Positions 62,946-64,000 of a stretch of DNA of 64,000 nucleotides are shown here, piece by piece (the first letter of the stretch is position 1; each line of letters begins with the position of its first letter). Made by a program: the position numbers and the translations under genes. The DNA is taken from assembly GCA_025766275.1 (NCBI GenBank), contig JAFKAC010000001.1, positions 2,542,001 to 2,606,000 on the forward strand. Reading direction: 5' to 3'. The notes beneath the pieces were generated by a model. It was given only the letters and a program-made list of their open reading frames with translations, ran no database searches and was not told where the DNA came from. Source of the DNA: Lactarius indigo (Eukaryota; Basidiomycota; Agaricomycetes; Russulales; Russulaceae).

Positions 62946-64000
62946 ACGAACGGAGCTCGGGACGAGACGAGAGAAGCCAGGGTGGGCGGTTGCTGTGAGG
63001 CGGAGGGTGTGTGTGACTACGAAAGTAAGTTGAGCAAGGAAGGGAGCTTTAAAGCATAGAATATAAAAGACCACGAGCGAGAGTGAAAGCTCAGCCAAAA
63101 GGGAGCCGCGATCGAGTCGAGCAGGGAAACACACCGGTCGATGATGGAGCGAAGGAAGCGGGCGTCGGCCGTCCGAGCTCGGCCAACCCACGCAGCATTC
63201 CCCCGTTTAAACTTCCCACGCACGGACCAATAAACAAAAAAAACCTTAACCTTATTCGCTGGCTCCACCACGTGAGCTTTCCCACGTTTAGCGGAGCGGA
63301 GAGGCAACCAAAGGCCAGAGACAGAGCTCAGCCCAGACTAGGACTCGGCTCGGAGGCCTGTGCTCAGGGTCATTGACACACCTTTGGTTGTCTAATTCAA
63401 CTCGGCGTGCTCTCAACGAGCCCATGACGGGTCCAGGTCATCGCGTGCCCAAGACACTCCTTAATGACTTCCTCGCTCTTTGTCTGCTTTTCAGAAATAA
63501 ATCGAAGAAAACGATGCGGCCTTGACCCCCAGGAACAGTATGCACTTGAGCCAAAGGTAATAGTGTAGCACCCGAGCAATGAGACAGTGACAGAGAGACC
63601 CGAGACGCAGGCCGGAAAGAGTGATGGGAGCAAAAGCAATGACGGTCCGCCCGGATAAAACAGGCGGCGTGCCCGTTTCACGCAAAGAGTGCCATGCCGT
63701 TTCCTGTCTTTCACTGTGATATATGATAACTCGCAAGGGTTCACTTCTGTCCGGTCCGCCTTCTCCAGCTGGTCACTGGTCTCAAATACGGTGGTGATGG
63801 TACAGTGGGACCCTGAATGTACACACGTGGGCAACAGCACAAAAGGGTTCTGAAATGTGCTCCCCTCGGGGCCTGTTAGCGAAAACCGTTTACTCTCGAT
63901 ACGTTCTAGGACCATCACAACAAATGACTTCCCGCGTGCTCGCATACCAGAAGTTTCCTCCAGACCACAAAATATTTGGACAGAGGCCTATTAGCAACTT
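62946..64000. other. Right-edge region upstream of the Whi3-like gene
   Basis: This is about 1 kb that should hold the promoter and possibly a first exon of the Whi3-like gene (candidate ATG at about 63212, minus strand: MLRGLAELGRPT). A 182-aa minus-strand ORF (63397-63945) shows no recognisable motif. I see no other feature. Confidence 0.4.

Noticed and set aside
63397..63945. 182-aa minus-strand ORF near the right edge
   Set aside because: No motif or conserved composition; likely chance. A hidden gene running off the edge cannot be excluded.

Overview
This 64 kb window is a gene-dense segment of a basidiomycete nuclear genome, most likely a mushroom-forming agaricomycete. The evidence is that almost every gene is broken by many short GT..AG introns of about 45-60 nt, intergenic gaps are often under 150 bp, and the accessory genes are of basidiomycete types (a class I sesquiterpene synthase, a BTB/POZ protein, a MARVEL-like membrane protein, a DUF5102-like protein). 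All calls come from reading translations and splice sites by eye. Gene outer limits are usually firm, while some internal exon borders and a few starts are not.

Layout from the left: the 5' half of an FG/GLEBS nucleoporin of the Nup98/Nup116 type (minus, runs off the left edge); RPA2, second subunit of RNA polymerase I (plus, 1.9-6.1 kb); acyl-protein thioesterase (minus) divergent from TRM10 tRNA methyltransferase (plus); NDUFAF5-like complex I assembly factor (minus) divergent from a large C2H2 zinc-finger protein (plus); a large disordered protein with a possible histone-fold region (plus, 14.1-17.4 kb); a BTB/POZ protein and an unrecognised, possibly DUF6697, protein (both minus); inositol polyphosphate multikinase (minus) divergent from a mitochondrial enoyl-CoA hydratase (plus); exocyst SEC10 (minus) divergent from RNA polymerase III subunit RPC11 (plus); and RVB2 (minus).

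The middle holds a lone sesquiterpene synthase with an apparent one-base frameshift (31.0-32.1 kb), an RRN11-like Pol I initiation factor, RIX1 and mitochondrial ribosomal protein uL2m (both minus), a MARVEL-like membrane protein, a DUF5102-like protein with another apparent frameshift, and RPA1, the largest Pol I subunit (40.7-46.6 kb). The right part holds a KEN-box-containing disordered protein, a stomatin, SNF1 kinase (minus) divergent from an EVE-domain protein, a gene-poor stretch of about 2 kb, the PP4 regulatory subunit PP4R3/Psy2, and a Whi3-like RNA-binding protein (minus).

The clearest theme is ribosome production. Both catalytic subunits of RNA polymerase I, a probable Pol I core-factor subunit, a 60S maturation factor (RIX1), a Pol III subunit, RVB2 and a mitochondrial ribosomal protein lie within about 45 kb. 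I found no CRISPR array, transposon, rRNA or tRNA gene. I did not find a convincing new multi-gene system. The observations most worth checking are the terpene synthase frameshift, the possibly related breaks at about 13.4 and 39.46 kb, the Pol I gene grouping, and the micro-exons that encode the RPA1 active site.
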